Shown here: one piece after another, positions 1 to 11,612 of the stretch | Layout of the letters: each line of letters opens with the position of its first letter | Position numbering within the stretch: position 1 is the first letter of the stretch | NCBI GenBank assembly: GCA_032209605.1 | Contig: JASFXZ010000014.1 | Location: forward strand, 950,912 to 1,014,911 | DNA: 64,000 bases | Origin: Mactromeris polynyma | Lineage: Eukaryota; Mollusca; Bivalvia; Venerida; Mactridae | Reading direction: 5' to 3' | Translations under genes and position numbers: made by a program | Notes under the pieces: generated by a model | Told to the model about the DNA's origin: nothing | Database searches by the model: none | Seen by the model: only the letters and a program-made list of their open reading frames with translations

Positions 1-129
1 TAATGCCACAAAATCAGGTTCTCAATGTTTTTACCACAAACAGTCAATATGAACTGTAAGGGGCACAGTTAAGTCAAGTATATCAAGCATCACTGTGTAA
101 AAGACATATAGTCAGATGTTCATGCATTC

Positions 130-660
130 TTCTACTTTTGGTCATACATGTAGTGACCTTGTCCTGATCAGACCCAAACACAATCCAAATGTCTCCATTC
201 CAGCTTGTTACACAAAAGCTTGCTTAATACCAAGTTGGATGACAATAGGCCAATCTGAACTAAAGTTATTGAGGGGAAACCATTATCTTCTTTTTGCGCT
301 AATGACCATGACCTTGATTTGGGCACACCCAAATGCAATACCAAGCTAAGGTCTCCACATAAGTTTGCTGCATACCAAGTTTGGTGACAATAGGTCAATC
401 TGAAATTAAGTTATTAAGTAGAAACAGCCCAAACCCTTCTGCCCCCATCCACCATACCCCAATGTAATAACATGTTCATAGTACATGCATGACCCAGCAA
501 AACGTATTTTATTTTCCTTTGCTTTAAATATGTGTCCAATATGAATTGAATCCATCCATTCTTTCAACAGTTATTGATTGGAAACCAATTTTTCGCACGG
601 ACGGACACATGGACAGCTGCATCACTTTATGCCCCTTATATGGCGGCAGAAGGGCATTGA
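130..660. repeat. Dispersed bivalve-type repeat
   Basis: The stretch contains two related blocks, near 225-285 and 370-425, each with the phrase ACCAAG followed by TGACAATAGG and CAATCTGAA and then AGTTATT. It ends with GGACGGACACATGGACAG and ATCACTTTATGCCCCTT. The last phrase recurs inverted at about 33171-33220, so this is an interspersed repeat. I recall similar sequence from bivalve genomes but cannot name the family. The short ORFs in it are not protein-like. Confidence 0.6.
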
Positions 661-1914
661 AAGATTGTAATTACAGAAGTCTGCTATATTAATTGCAATT
701 CTCATCAAGTTAAGTATAGAAATCAAACCGCAAGGGAAATTCTAGAAATGTTCCATTGTCTTCTACTGTCATGATTTGTAAATGACATCAGTAACAAAAC
801 AAGCAGAACTAGTCTTAATCAAATAAACATTCGTCCCAAATGTAATTTAGGTAAAATAATACACAGCAAAGCAATTGTAGATCAAAGTAAAATACCGACA
901 CCAATCTAAAAGTCATTACAATTAAACGTTAACGCTGTATTTGAGATTTAATTACAGTATTTTATGTTAAATTCTCACTGTTTTAGGTAATGTGGTAATT
1001 TCTGGTTTAGATGGATCTTTAATTGGATTTTACAAACACACCTGAATTACTAGATCCTTACAGATAGCTTTCAAATTTGGGAGACAGATGGGCATAGATG
1101 ATTATCAGTCATTGTGACATTTGTCAGAGTGAGTAACCTTGAAACAAGCACATGGTGATGATTTGAGACAATAGACGAAATCCCGAATTCGCTAAAAGTG
1201 GGTTAATAGTACCCCCCCTGGTACTAACAAAATTTAAGTTTAGATTCATTGAAGTTCAATCAGACGTTAAATCCTGTCCTTGTTTTCATAGCGATTCAAG
1301 CACGATGTTAATGGTATATTCTTGTTTGTATACCACAAGATTAGAGGGAAATACCCATATTTATACCAATCCAGAGTATATCTCTTGAATGGCATTCAAG
1401 ATGTGCAGTACAATTTTTTTTATGTATTATGATAATATTATACCTGTTTTTGTTAAAGAGGTATACTATGCTCATTTTTTGTTCATTTGTTTAATTAACC
1501 AAACATGAAAGATATATTTCCTCTGGTTAAAACATCACTAATCATGCATTTATAAAGAATGAACTCATAATGTATTAATCCATATTTGTTGAAGAATGAT
1601 GTTTGTACATTATAAAACTTAAAAAAACTTCCAGTTTTTTTAACAATCAGGCTATTTTACCGGTTTTGACTGTAAGTAATTTGATAAAAAAATGATTTTT
1701 TCAATTGGTTTTACATTGCAATGGCTCTTATTAGAGATGTTTTAGCCAATATAACAACAATACTGGATAAAGCCAATTCAAACATTTTATGTTCAGATGA
1801 GCCAGATACATCTTTAAGGTGATAATATATAGAGGCCTCACTCTTCTATGGGGGGAGGGGGTCGAGGCCTTGGTAGGGGGAATTTCAAGCAAAATGAGTG
1901 AATTTTTCATATCT
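661..1914. other. Intergenic, nothing recognised
   Basis: AT-rich noncoding sequence. I see no long ORF, exon-like block with splice sites, RNA gene or clear repeat structure on either strand. Confidence 0.5.
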
Positions 1915-2180
1915 TTCCAGTCAAGGTCAAACCATTGTAGACATACAGTATTATCCTCATACTTGCCTGAATCAGTAAATAAAACATGAAAATGTAACAG
2001 ATATTACATCTGCTTGTCAGAAAATCTAATAAATCTAGTAAAAATAGATTTTTTCCAGTTTATTATTTCTCTTGGCTCTGAGATGGAAATTGAATTTGAA
2101 TGTGAAAAAGATAGTATTTTGGTGGGGGAATGGGACCAATATTCAGCCCCAATAATGGAGGAGCAAGGGCCCTTATATAT
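1915..2180. repeat. Dispersed repeat, second copy in NUP188 intron 26
   Basis: The segment matches 47985-48235 at several phrases in the same order: AAACATGAAAATG, ATCTGCTTGTCAGAAAATC, GAATTTGAA, GATA(G/C)TATTTT, GG(A/G)CCAATATTCA(G/C)CCC and CAAGGGCCCT. It is therefore an interspersed repeat. The 69-codon ORF at 2014-2223 lies inside it and has no independent support. Confidence 0.65.
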
Positions 2181-2805
2181 TGCTGCAACTCTTTTTAGAA
2201 AGAGGTATTATCTGATGATATAATTAAGTAGCAATTAGAAGTGATCTTTTTATCAAATAACAGCATTGTATAACAGGTTAACAATCAATGATAGAATCAA
2301 ATGCTGCTTTGTTATAAATATAAAACATCTGCGGAAATGATGTTCAATTATAAATCAATAATTAGAATTTCTGAATTGCGGTACACAAGGTACACAAGCC
2401 AAAATTGATACGAATATAGGCTGCTTAGATCTATTTACAAAATGTCAAAATACAAAAAATAGGAGGCTTTAAATTGTCTAAAGTTGGCATCATGTAACAA
2501 AAACTGCCACAATATATTGCAATACACACTTTGGGATTAAGACCTCTAGTTAAAAAGTACTTGTTTATTTTACAACATATAGTGAGACTTGAACTTAAAA
2601 CAACATACAACAAAAATGTTGTCAACTTAATAGATTTAATCAATAAGAGTTACAATTCTAACAATATTATATTCTTTGCAAGTGTAAAAATTATCAATCT
2701 GCTTAAATATATAATACCCAGGAGAAGAAGATGTTAAGGTACTTTTGTTTACATTTAAATGAGAAGCAATGGATCAAGTGTCCAGTTGCTGAAAATGACA
2801 AAATA
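2181..2805. other. Intergenic, nothing recognised
   Basis: AT-rich noncoding sequence. Overlapping 66-76 codon ORFs on both strands look like chance reading frames. Confidence 0.45.
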
Positions 2806-3272
2806 TTTTTGTTATAAACTTGATCTAGATCAATCGTCTTATATACTGTGATACATATATGTATATTTAGCAAATTTCCTAAGCCTATCAATTCAAAATT
2901 CATATTTTAATACTTAGAAAAAGATGGTTATTCGTAAGTTAAAATGACATATATTTGTTGTTATAAATTTGATCTAGATCAATCTTCTTATATACAGTGA
3001 AACATATGTATATTTTGCAAATTTCCCAAGCCTATCAATTCAAAATTCATATTTTAATACTTAGAAAAAGATGGTTATTCGTAAGTTAAAATGACAAATA
3101 TTTGTTGTTATAAATTTGATCTAGATCAATCTTCTTATATACAGTGAAACATATGTATATTTTGCAAATTTCCCAAGCCTATCAATTCAAAATTCATATT
3201 TTAATACTTAGAAAAAGATGGTTATTCGTAAGTTAAAATGACAAATATTTGTTGTTATAAATTTGATCTAGA
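2806..3272. repeat. 147-bp tandem repeat, about three copies
   Basis: The landmark GATCTAGATC occurs at 2822, 2971, 3118 and 3265, giving spacings of 149, 147 and 147 bp. Intervening sequence (AAGCCTATCAATTCAAAATT, GATGGTTATTCGTAAGTT) is almost identical between copies. The first copy is the most diverged. The array stops at GATCTAGATCAGCTGATC. No coding capacity. Confidence 0.9.
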
Positions 3273-3672
3273 TCAGCTGATCCTTTGAGAATGCCAGCCG
3301 GGAACCTATAATCAGTATAATATCACTGATATAATCCAGTTGTTGCTCTGGCCTGTTGACAAGGAACATTACACCATATGGATCAATCATCATGGATCCT
3401 GAGGTTAGAATGTTCTAATATGGAAACTAAATACAATAATTGTTTTTTACGTTACAGCAAAAGGAACAATGCCTAATTCAATACCAGGAAGTAAATCAAA
3501 TTAAGGAGAAAACTCGTTGGAAAATTGTGATAACTTTTTAGCCAGAGAGAAGTAAACAGATAAATGTTATTTGATGAACAACTAAACTAGTATTGATATT
3601 TTATATTAGACATCACTGACTCTGAAGACTGCATATTTTTTAGTCCTAGATAAGGCTTAAATTAAAATTAGG

Positions 3673-4355
3673 TTTGTTTGCCCTTTACCGACCGACCCGA
3701 GATTTGGCCGCCGACTCAAATAATTTTATTGCAAAATTCGGATTTTTTTTTTTTTTTGATTTTTGATTTTTTTTTTTTTTTTTTTTTTTTGGTTATAAAC
3801 CCGACTATACATTATTATGTCACACTACGATGTGTGCAGTTTGTTCTTCTTAGTTACAAAACAATGACTATTTTTGTTTCATTATGTTTGCCTTATGATA
3901 ACTTCCTCTTGCTTAGAAAAACTTTGGAACCCAAAGTTAGAAAAAAGTATGACACAAAAATGGTCATAGTTGCCCTTATAATATTTTCATCAACAATTAT
4001 TGAAGCCTCGTGCTCATACTCACTAAAACAGACGGGCTATATAAAGTATTAAAAATAAGTACACATAAAAGTGTCAATTTTGCTTTCATTTTACCAACAT
4101 TAATTTTTTCTGAATTGATCCGAGCTTATGTTAACCGTTTTTGACAACCACATGACTTTGTCATTTAATCGTATCTTTTTTAATATTTACAATTATTTTA
4201 CTGTACCCGCCCACCCAATGTACCACGTGCCAAAATTACCATGCACAAACAATACATTTCGACTAAAACATATTAAAATTTCCACAATAAAATAAAATAT
4301 TTTTCCTACCTACCTACCCACCTCTAAAATCTAGGGTCGGTAAAGGGCAAACAAA
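3673..4355. mobile_element. Non-autonomous inverted-repeat element, 683 bp
   Basis: TTTGTTTGCCCTTTACCGAC at 3673-3692 is repeated as its reverse complement at 4336-4355. Both are followed inward by a related C-rich stretch (CCGACCCGAGAT on the left; ACCTACCTACCCACC on the plus strand just inside the right end). A poly-T tract lies at about 3741-3791. I see no transposase and no convincing target duplication, so the superfamily is open. The 124-codon ORF at 3678-4052 begins inside the terminal repeat and reads through poly-T; I do not treat it as a gene. Confidence 0.6.
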
Positions 4356-6842
4356 GACTTTTTTAATTATGGCCTAATTAGATTTCACAAGATGGCTTTT
4401 TCTAACTGAAAAGGCACATAGTATTAGGCAGTGGCAGAGAAGGGTTAATTGACAGATTATTTAACTGTCATATACTGTTCATGAAGGTTTTTAGACTGTC
4501 GATCTTAAGTACTGCAAATCCAAAGCAAATATCTCCAATTTTACAATCCATGTATAAATGTGCCCAGTGGCGTATCCACATAAGCGCATTTAGAATTGCG
4601 GTGATCACGAATTCTGACGGAAGTCAAACAGGCCTTTTAATTTATTGTTACTATGAAACAAGAGGACAGACCAGACAGTATTGTCCATCCATTTTTTCCT
4701 ATTTTCCTCAAATTATATGTTACATGTATAAGGGAATCAGGATTTCAACATTTCCATACCACTTGTAGATGTATGGAGACAATTTGGTGGCTGAATTCCT
4801 TGAACTTAATAAAGAACTTCTTGAGAAAGAAAATCCTATTAAACTTAGGAGATACAAGCAATATAAATGACAGTGCAATTTCCCTACCACAAGAATGTAC
4901 TACCACCCAAATGTGGTTGAATTCCCCCAAGTTTTAGTCATTAGTGTACAAGGTATTAAAACATAATGAGAAATTTTGAATCCCTCCACACAACCTTACC
5001 AATTCCAGACCAAATTAATTACATTAAAATTTACTTTGCATTGTTGAATGTATAGAAGACATAGTATTAATTATACTATAGTTTACACATCATGACAATG
5101 AAAACATGATTGTAAATGTATCAATATACGCTGTTAATATCCTCACTGAACTCAAGAGATAACAGTGCTCCAGCAAGGATTTGAAAAGGGCAGGGTGGCA
5201 TCTGACACAATGGCACATGTATGCACTGCAAAGTGGCACATTTTGGAAGGGTAAAGGGGGAGTTGGAGCCCTCCCATAAGAAAATTTTGAGATTTCTGAC
5301 CCTGAAAAGACCTCTCCTTTGTTTTCTAACTAATATTGTGGTGTTTCTTTTTTAAAGTTTAACAATTGCTGTTTACAGGGCCTCCACAGGCTTATTTATA
5401 CTTGTAGCCATGACTTTAGCCCACTGAAAAAAGGGTTAAGCCACTTTGTAGCCACCAGAGCTATAAAAGTTTAAAAAACAGAAATGTTATACAATGTTCC
5501 ATAACACTTTCATTTCTTTCTTTTTATTAAAGTTAAAACAATATGTTTCATTTTTATGTTTGTTTTAAGCATATTTAACACAAGCCTGTACTTAAAATAC
5601 AGTAATTCACATTAGGAATTTCCGCCAGCCTTCTGCGCCTTTCACTTGTATTAGTATTAATATCCAGATTTCTCATTAACAGCTGTTGGTAAAAACAAAT
5701 CCTGGAACTCATTGACTGATGCAAGTCAGAATCACAATCATTAATTGCCTTTAAAGGCAGTTTATAAAATAATCAACAAAATAAACATAAACATTTCACG
5801 TTGTATCTGAACGTTCATAAACAAATCTTAACTTAATAAAAAAATGGATACATTTCCCATAATACATGTAGCATTAATACATTTGCTATCAAAGTTTTGA
5901 TCCCTTCGTATGTCTCCAATGCTATATATTATCAGGCTGTAAGCTCACTCTTTTAAAAAAGTAGGGATTTTATTGTCTAACAGTATGGATAGAAGGTATG
6001 ATTCCTTAATGTTGGAATATCCAAAATGGAAAAAAAACCACTGTACATTCTCCATCATTATACCTCTCAGTCTGTGTTTCATATGCAGGTGAAATAAAAG
6101 TAGGGAAAAATAGGACGCAAGTAAAAAAGTAGGGAAAAGTAGTAAATGTAGTTAATGTAGGACCCACTTGACAGTCTGTATATTATTAATTAGACAGCAG
6201 TAAAACAAAGAAGACAATACAACGATTGGTGATGTATAGAAATTGTTCACTGGCAAGATTAAATCTCTTTGATTTTCAAGACAATACTGTGCTGGTGTTG
6301 CACTGATTGGAAATTGAAATTCACACGATTTGCTAATCACTGTCAGCAATGATAGGAGGTAAAAACAAACATGCTGAAAATTTTCAATGTAATTAGAGGT
6401 AATAAATTTCTTGAGAGATATAAATAAATATTTTCCAGAGAATGTCTACCCACTCATAGCTGTGATGCCAAATGCACATGTTGCAAAAATCTTTAACAGT
6501 GAATGATTGGAATAATTTAAAGATTAAGTACTTATTTTTTAGGTGCATAACGATTAGGCTATTTCTGGGGATTTTGGTAAGAGGCTGGGGAATAAATTGG
6601 GAATTTCTTCATGGTAATGGTGGTGAAAATTTGTATCAACAAATCATGTAAATAAGTATTTAAATATAAAATTATAATGGTTTACGACTTCACTTTTTCA
6701 AAATTTTGTTTCTTTAGACAATACAGTGCTCTTACAAGGTTACATAAGACAGGCCCTACAATTACAACAGCTAAACAGACAAGTACTCAAAACTGATCAA
6801 ATTGTAATGTTTTTTTCTTGTAATTGGGAAAAATAGAGCCAG
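4356..6842. other. Intergenic, no gene recognised
   Basis: AT-rich sequence with only short ORFs (at most 95 codons) that look random. No convincing exon of the minus-strand gene that starts at 13027 was found here, though short downstream exons could be missed by eye. Confidence 0.4.
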
Positions 6843-7100
6843 CTTGGCACAGGGAGAAGGGCCCATATTTGGCACAGGGAGAAGGGCCCATATTTGGCAC
6901 AGGGAGAAGGGCCCATACTTGGCACAGGGAGAAGGGCCCATACTTGGCACAGGGAGAAGGGCCCATATTTGGCACAGGGAGAAGGGCCCATATTTGGCAC
7001 AGGGAGAAGGGCCCATATTTGGCACAGGGAGAAGGGCCCATATTTGGCACAGGGAGAAAGGCCCATATTTGGCACAGGGAGAAGGGCCCATATTTGGCCC
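6843..7100. repeat. 25-bp minisatellite, about 10 copies
   Basis: GGCACAGGGAGAAGGGCCCA followed by TATTT (or TACTT) repeats every 25 bp from 6846 (6846, 6871, 6896 and so on to 7096). Each unit contains the palindrome GGGCCC. Because 25 is not a multiple of three and no frame has a stop, the array is open in several frames on both strands. Those 72-119 codon ORFs are artefacts of the repeat. Confidence 0.95.
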
Positions 7101-7296
7101 AAGTGGAAGTGAGAAAAAGCCCTGATCCAAATTATACAGTCAGAAATAAAGATGTTTTACACACAAACATCAACAGTCAGTAGTAGGACTGTAGGAGTTA
7201 AATAGTTTAATAATATATGCAATTTTTGAGACATCACAATGATCTGCTTCAACCTGTCCACATGGGAGAGAAGCTTTTAAAAGCATGTCTTGATAA

Positions 7297-10200
7297 TAGT
7301 GTTGTAAAATCGGTTCCCAAACAAAATCGATAATCGAATCGAAGTTGAATGGCTATTTCGATTCACAATCGATTATTATAATCGAAAGTACAAGCATTTA
7401 GAGTTTAAGACATTCACACTTATAGTTGGTCAGGTTGCCACTTAATTCATGCATGTGTTATAAGTATGTACTTAGGTAAAGTGGATGACAAGACAATGGA
7501 AAATATCACTAAAAGAACCACTGACTCCAATTGCATATTAAGAACATAACAAAACTTTCATTGATTTACTGTGTTGTAAACATGTATTAAAAAACATTAG
7601 AAGATGGCCTACAACATGAACATTTTATATAAGGCACATCAAACAATCTTAACAAATAAAACTGCTATACATGTACTAACTACTTAGTACTAGTTGGTAG
7701 ATATTTCACAACAGAATCACAAATAATTTAGAACTTCAGAAGTAAACCAGGGTTCCACTGTGTTTGCTAAAATATAACAATGAACTTAAGAATTTAACTG
7801 TATGCAAACAAGAGCACCACAAGTCGTAGCAAGATAGAAGTTGCCAGTCTAAGGTAGTTACCAGTATTCATTCATGTTCATTTTCAAAAAAATGAGTTTA
7901 TTTATCATGTCAGGATTTAATCTGGATCTTTTCTTATTCACTATAAGTCCAGCTAAACTAAATACACGTTCACTGGGAACTGACGACGCAGGAATAGACA
8001 GGTACTTTTTTGCCAAGACTGCTAGTCGTGGATAAGCATGCTCATTTTTCTCCCACCACTGCAAAAGACTTAAGAAAGAATCCTGTACATCCCTGTTCAC
8101 AGAAAGGTAACGTTCAACTTCTCGGTGAATAACTCCTGAAACTGGTGTCTTACTCACTCCTGTGACCATCACATCGTCAAACCACTCATCCATGTCAGAG
8201 CATTTTATTTTCTTTGCTTTTGGTTCACAGTCAGATAACTCAGATGTGAGATTACCATCAATAGGACTTTCAACAGAAGTAGGCACAATTTCAATTACTG
8301 AGTTAATTTTATTACCATCGGGTAAGTTTGGCAACTCTGGGAGAGCACTAGTGGATGAAATAATGGGTTCTTTTTTAATATTGATTAAGTTGCCATTTTC
8401 ATCAACTAATTCAAGTGCCTTTTCCAAAAGGAGACAATGCCCAGCTTCCTGCTCATGGACAGGTAAAAATGATAGAGACTTTGTATCCGGGTTCAAGAGT
8501 GCAGCCATGGTAGGTACTTCTTCATATTCTGTTCTCTTTTGAAGTTGCTCTTGCAATATCTCAATAACCTTCTTTAAGGTAGCTGATACTGAATGACTTT
8601 CTATTTCAAGCAGATTTTTAATTTTGACCATGCAAACTAAAACCTTGTTCATAGTAGGACTGTTTTCAGCACATAGTATAGTTGTAGCCTTTTCAAAGGG
8701 TGACAACAACTTGATCAAACCTTCAACAATACTTTGTTCCTGAAAAGTGAGGCAATATGACCTAAGATTATTCAATGTAGATTTATTAATGTTAAGTTTA
8801 TCATCACTAGCAATGGCTAAAACTGCAGCAGTCTGCTCTGAGAGGCGACGTAACATAGACAAACTACTGTTCCACCTAGTAGGGACATCATTTATTAACT
8901 TGTGTCCTATGATGTTTGGTGTATCTGAGTACACAAGGTTCTGCTTATCTAACAAGCAATCGTTAAGACTTGTAGATTGGTGGAAAAGCGTAACAATCTT
9001 TCGAGACTTCCCAAGTATTCGTGAAACTTCTGGAACTTGTAGTGAATTCTTCACTGCCAAATTAAGCCGATGCCCATAGCAGCCAAATCTCTCCCAGCCC
9101 AATAACTGCACCGCCTTTTTCTCGTTTGCAGCATTGTCTGTTACTACAGTTGGCACAGGAAGATTCCAACGGGTCACAGTTTCTGAAGTAGAGGAACAAA
9201 GAAATGTTGATTTAGGTTAACAAGCTTTTAAGTGGCATAAACTCACAACTAGAACTTACATGTATTGATAATTTGATAGTCATCATCATTTAATCAGCCA
9301 ATTATTTTTATACTGATTATTTAAAACATGGCTACTTTCTTGCAACAATCAGGGTTCCAAAGGGTGGTTACCTTTGGAGATAGCTGTTATCTATTGCGTA
9401 ATTATAGGGTACAAAAATGCAAGAAAAAACTCATTTTTACCTCCAATTAGTGTTAATGCTAATGGGAAAAATGACATTACAACAATAACAAAAATACTCA
9501 AAAATTAATCAATATTATGGCATTCATCAGATATATTTATTTGATGTACCTCTCAGTCTGTCTGCTATATGTTCACTTGTGTGAGAGCCTTCAACCTTGG
9601 TGGTATGTAGTACAGCTGAGCGAAGTTCCCAGTTCTTATTGATGAAGTGGGCTGTTACAGTATCATAACTCTCAGTTGCACAACTGGTCCAACCATCATG
9701 CGTTAAAGCAACATGACTTCCTACAGATGGCAAGTCATTCTGCAGTTTCTCGGTCATCTGACACTTTTTTACCTCGAGAGTCTTTTGGACATCATATCTG
9801 CTGGGTAGCTTATACCTGACAAAGAAAAGAAAGTAATAAATTTACAGTTGCTGAAATAAAGAAAACTTAAAATCTTACCTATGTAGTCTTTCATTATATA
9901 ATTACTGAGCATGTGAATTGATACCAAATTTCGCAAGTTTATTATTTCATCTATTTAAACATAATAACCAATTATCCACTTATAAATTCACCTCAATCAA
10001 TGTGGTAGAGTGACTGTGTCTGCTTGAAATGTGATAGGTCTGAGGTTTGACAAAGATGTTACAATATCACTTCAATTTGCTAAGTTTCAGGAAACTGCTG
10101 GTTCATCCAGCAGGATAAAATGATTGGATAGTCTCAAAGATAACTTATTTCAACACTGGAACTTAAAATAACATTACTAAAAATACTAACCTAGGATCAA

Positions 10201-11234
10201 GCTCTTTTACAAAGTCCTTGAAGAAAGAACAATCAACCAGACTAAGTGGTAAAGCTTTTCCAACAACCAGTTTACAAGCAAGGTCATCTAATTTACGTTG
10301 TTTCTCAAGAGAGATTTTTCCAACTGTCTGAGCATGAAAGTCAATTTTGGGCTGAACAGTTTTCTCTTTCCATGAGGATGTTGGTGTTTTTGTTGAAGTA
10401 TGTGGTATGTCCAATTGGTTCCTATGGTGCTTATCCAGATGCTGTTGCAGGTTTGTAGTATTGCCTATGAATAGAATACAAAACAGACCATTATTATTAA
10501 TATCAGTATTATATTCTTTTATTTATTAAATTGATATACTTTTGAAATTTAAAAATTAAACATTTGGATATTAATAAATAATATCACTACTACTTACTGT
10601 ATTGAGCAGTTAAAAAACTTTTATTAAGGAGGAAAGTTAAACAAATTACAATCACAACTTTCAACTAACTGACAAAAATAGATCAGGCTTCATAAACATC
10701 ACTCAACATTGCTGGATTCCTCTAAATGCTCCTCAACTTTCCAAGATAAAATAACCAAAAAGAAACACTAAAAAGTATAGTTAATAACATTGACAACTAT
10801 GTTCTATCGAGATCAAATTTAAAATGACGAATAACGCGAGTACGATTTTTTTATGTACGAACACTTACCCTTATTTGCATAAGACTTTCTGCATAAATTG
10901 CAAATGACAGTACTCATATCCAAGTTTGATTTAATAGGTGGACCTTCTTTGACTTTCTGAAAACCGAAATACGTCCATACCGTGGACCTTACTTTCCCTG
11001 GGAATGGATATGTTTGTGAATTTGCGTTATTACCGTCTGCCATTTTAGTGAGCGAGAGTGACTTCCCTTTCGGCTACGAACCCAAAGAGGTGGAAAGAGC
11101 GAAATTAACGGAAAGAAATAAATTGCACAAAAATCACTTCCGACATCGATTTCAAAGCTCTAACATCGATTGTCGGCGACCTGCGGCCACCAGCGACGAT
11201 TATTCGATTTAACTCGATCATCGTTTCATCACTA
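7297..11234 (-). mobile_element. Complete Ac-like hAT DNA transposon, 3,938 bp
   Basis: The element is bounded by identical 8-bp direct repeats CTTGATAA at 7289-7296 and 11235-11242, the duplication size expected for hAT transposons. Its ends form a short imperfect inverted repeat: TAGTGTTGTAAAATCG on the left against TAGTGATGAAACGATG read from the right. The right end resembles the maize Ac consensus (TAGGGATGAAA). Subterminal regions are rich in ATCGA/TCGAT motifs (about 7325-7386 and 11144-11222), which could be transposase binding sites. Inside is an uninterrupted, intron-containing transposase on the minus strand. Perfect duplications and an intact gene argue for a fairly recent insertion; whether it is active cannot be told from one copy. 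Confidence 0.93.
7858..11043 (-). CDS. hAT transposase, BED zinc finger type, 4 exons, 679 aa
   Basis: Exons on the minus strand are 11043-10869, 10464-10191, 9815-9550 and 9182-7858. All introns are GT-AG and the phases agree (1, 2, 1), giving 2,040 nt including a TAA stop. Residues 18-72 form a BED zinc finger: VWTYF near 22-26, then C48-x2-C51 and H67 with H71/H72, completed across intron 1. The candidate RNase H-like catalytic triad is D190 (LTHDGWTS), D254 (VVTDNAAN) and E643 (SSVPSERVFSLAG); the triad is known for the family and the residue assignment is mine. CYGHRLNL and DVPTRWNSS match further conserved hAT blocks. The C-terminal 42 residues are the hAT dimerisation region. No frameshift or stop interrupts it. 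It resembles ZBED-type host genes, but the flanking TIRs and 8-bp duplication favour a transposon gene over a domesticated one. Confidence 0.95.
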
Positions 11235-11242
11235 CTTGATAA

Positions 11243-11612
11243 GGCGACAATTGTGTCTTCTCCTTTTAAGGGAACAGTAATAAAGCAGAGGGTAAAATCA
11301 TGTCATACGTGGTATACACTGTACACACATGTAAATCACAGATCAGTACATGTATCATGAAACATTTGATATGACTGGTCAATGATTCTTGTTTTCTGAC
11401 TGGAAATATCTACTAATCTGTTAAAAAAGAATTTGACTCACAATTAGGTAAAATGCATTTTTTTCAAATAAGAAAATGGAGCCCAATTTTCAAACCACTG
11501 ATTTAACACATCCATTTTGAAGGTAAGTCAGACACAAAAAATGCAACTGACCACAGAAAATCATGGAAATAGTTAAATTAATTGATATGGTTACAGGAAC
11601 CAAAATTTGTAC
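11243..11612. other. Short stretch between hAT element and minus-strand exon 2
   Basis: No further exon, repeat or RNA gene is evident. If the minus-strand gene continues, this is probably intron and the hAT lies within or downstream of that gene. Confidence 0.4.

Noticed and set aside
3678..4052. 124-codon ORF
   Set aside because: Begins in a transposon terminal repeat and reads a poly-T run as a phenylalanine tract.
6771..7183. ORFs of 72-119 codons on both strands
   Set aside because: All lie in the 25-bp minisatellite and exist only because the unit lacks stops.
7858..11043. Possibility that the BED/hAT gene is a domesticated ZBED host gene
   Set aside because: The flanking 8-bp duplications and Ac-like ends at 7297 and 11234 fit a transposon better; a domesticated gene would normally have lost them.
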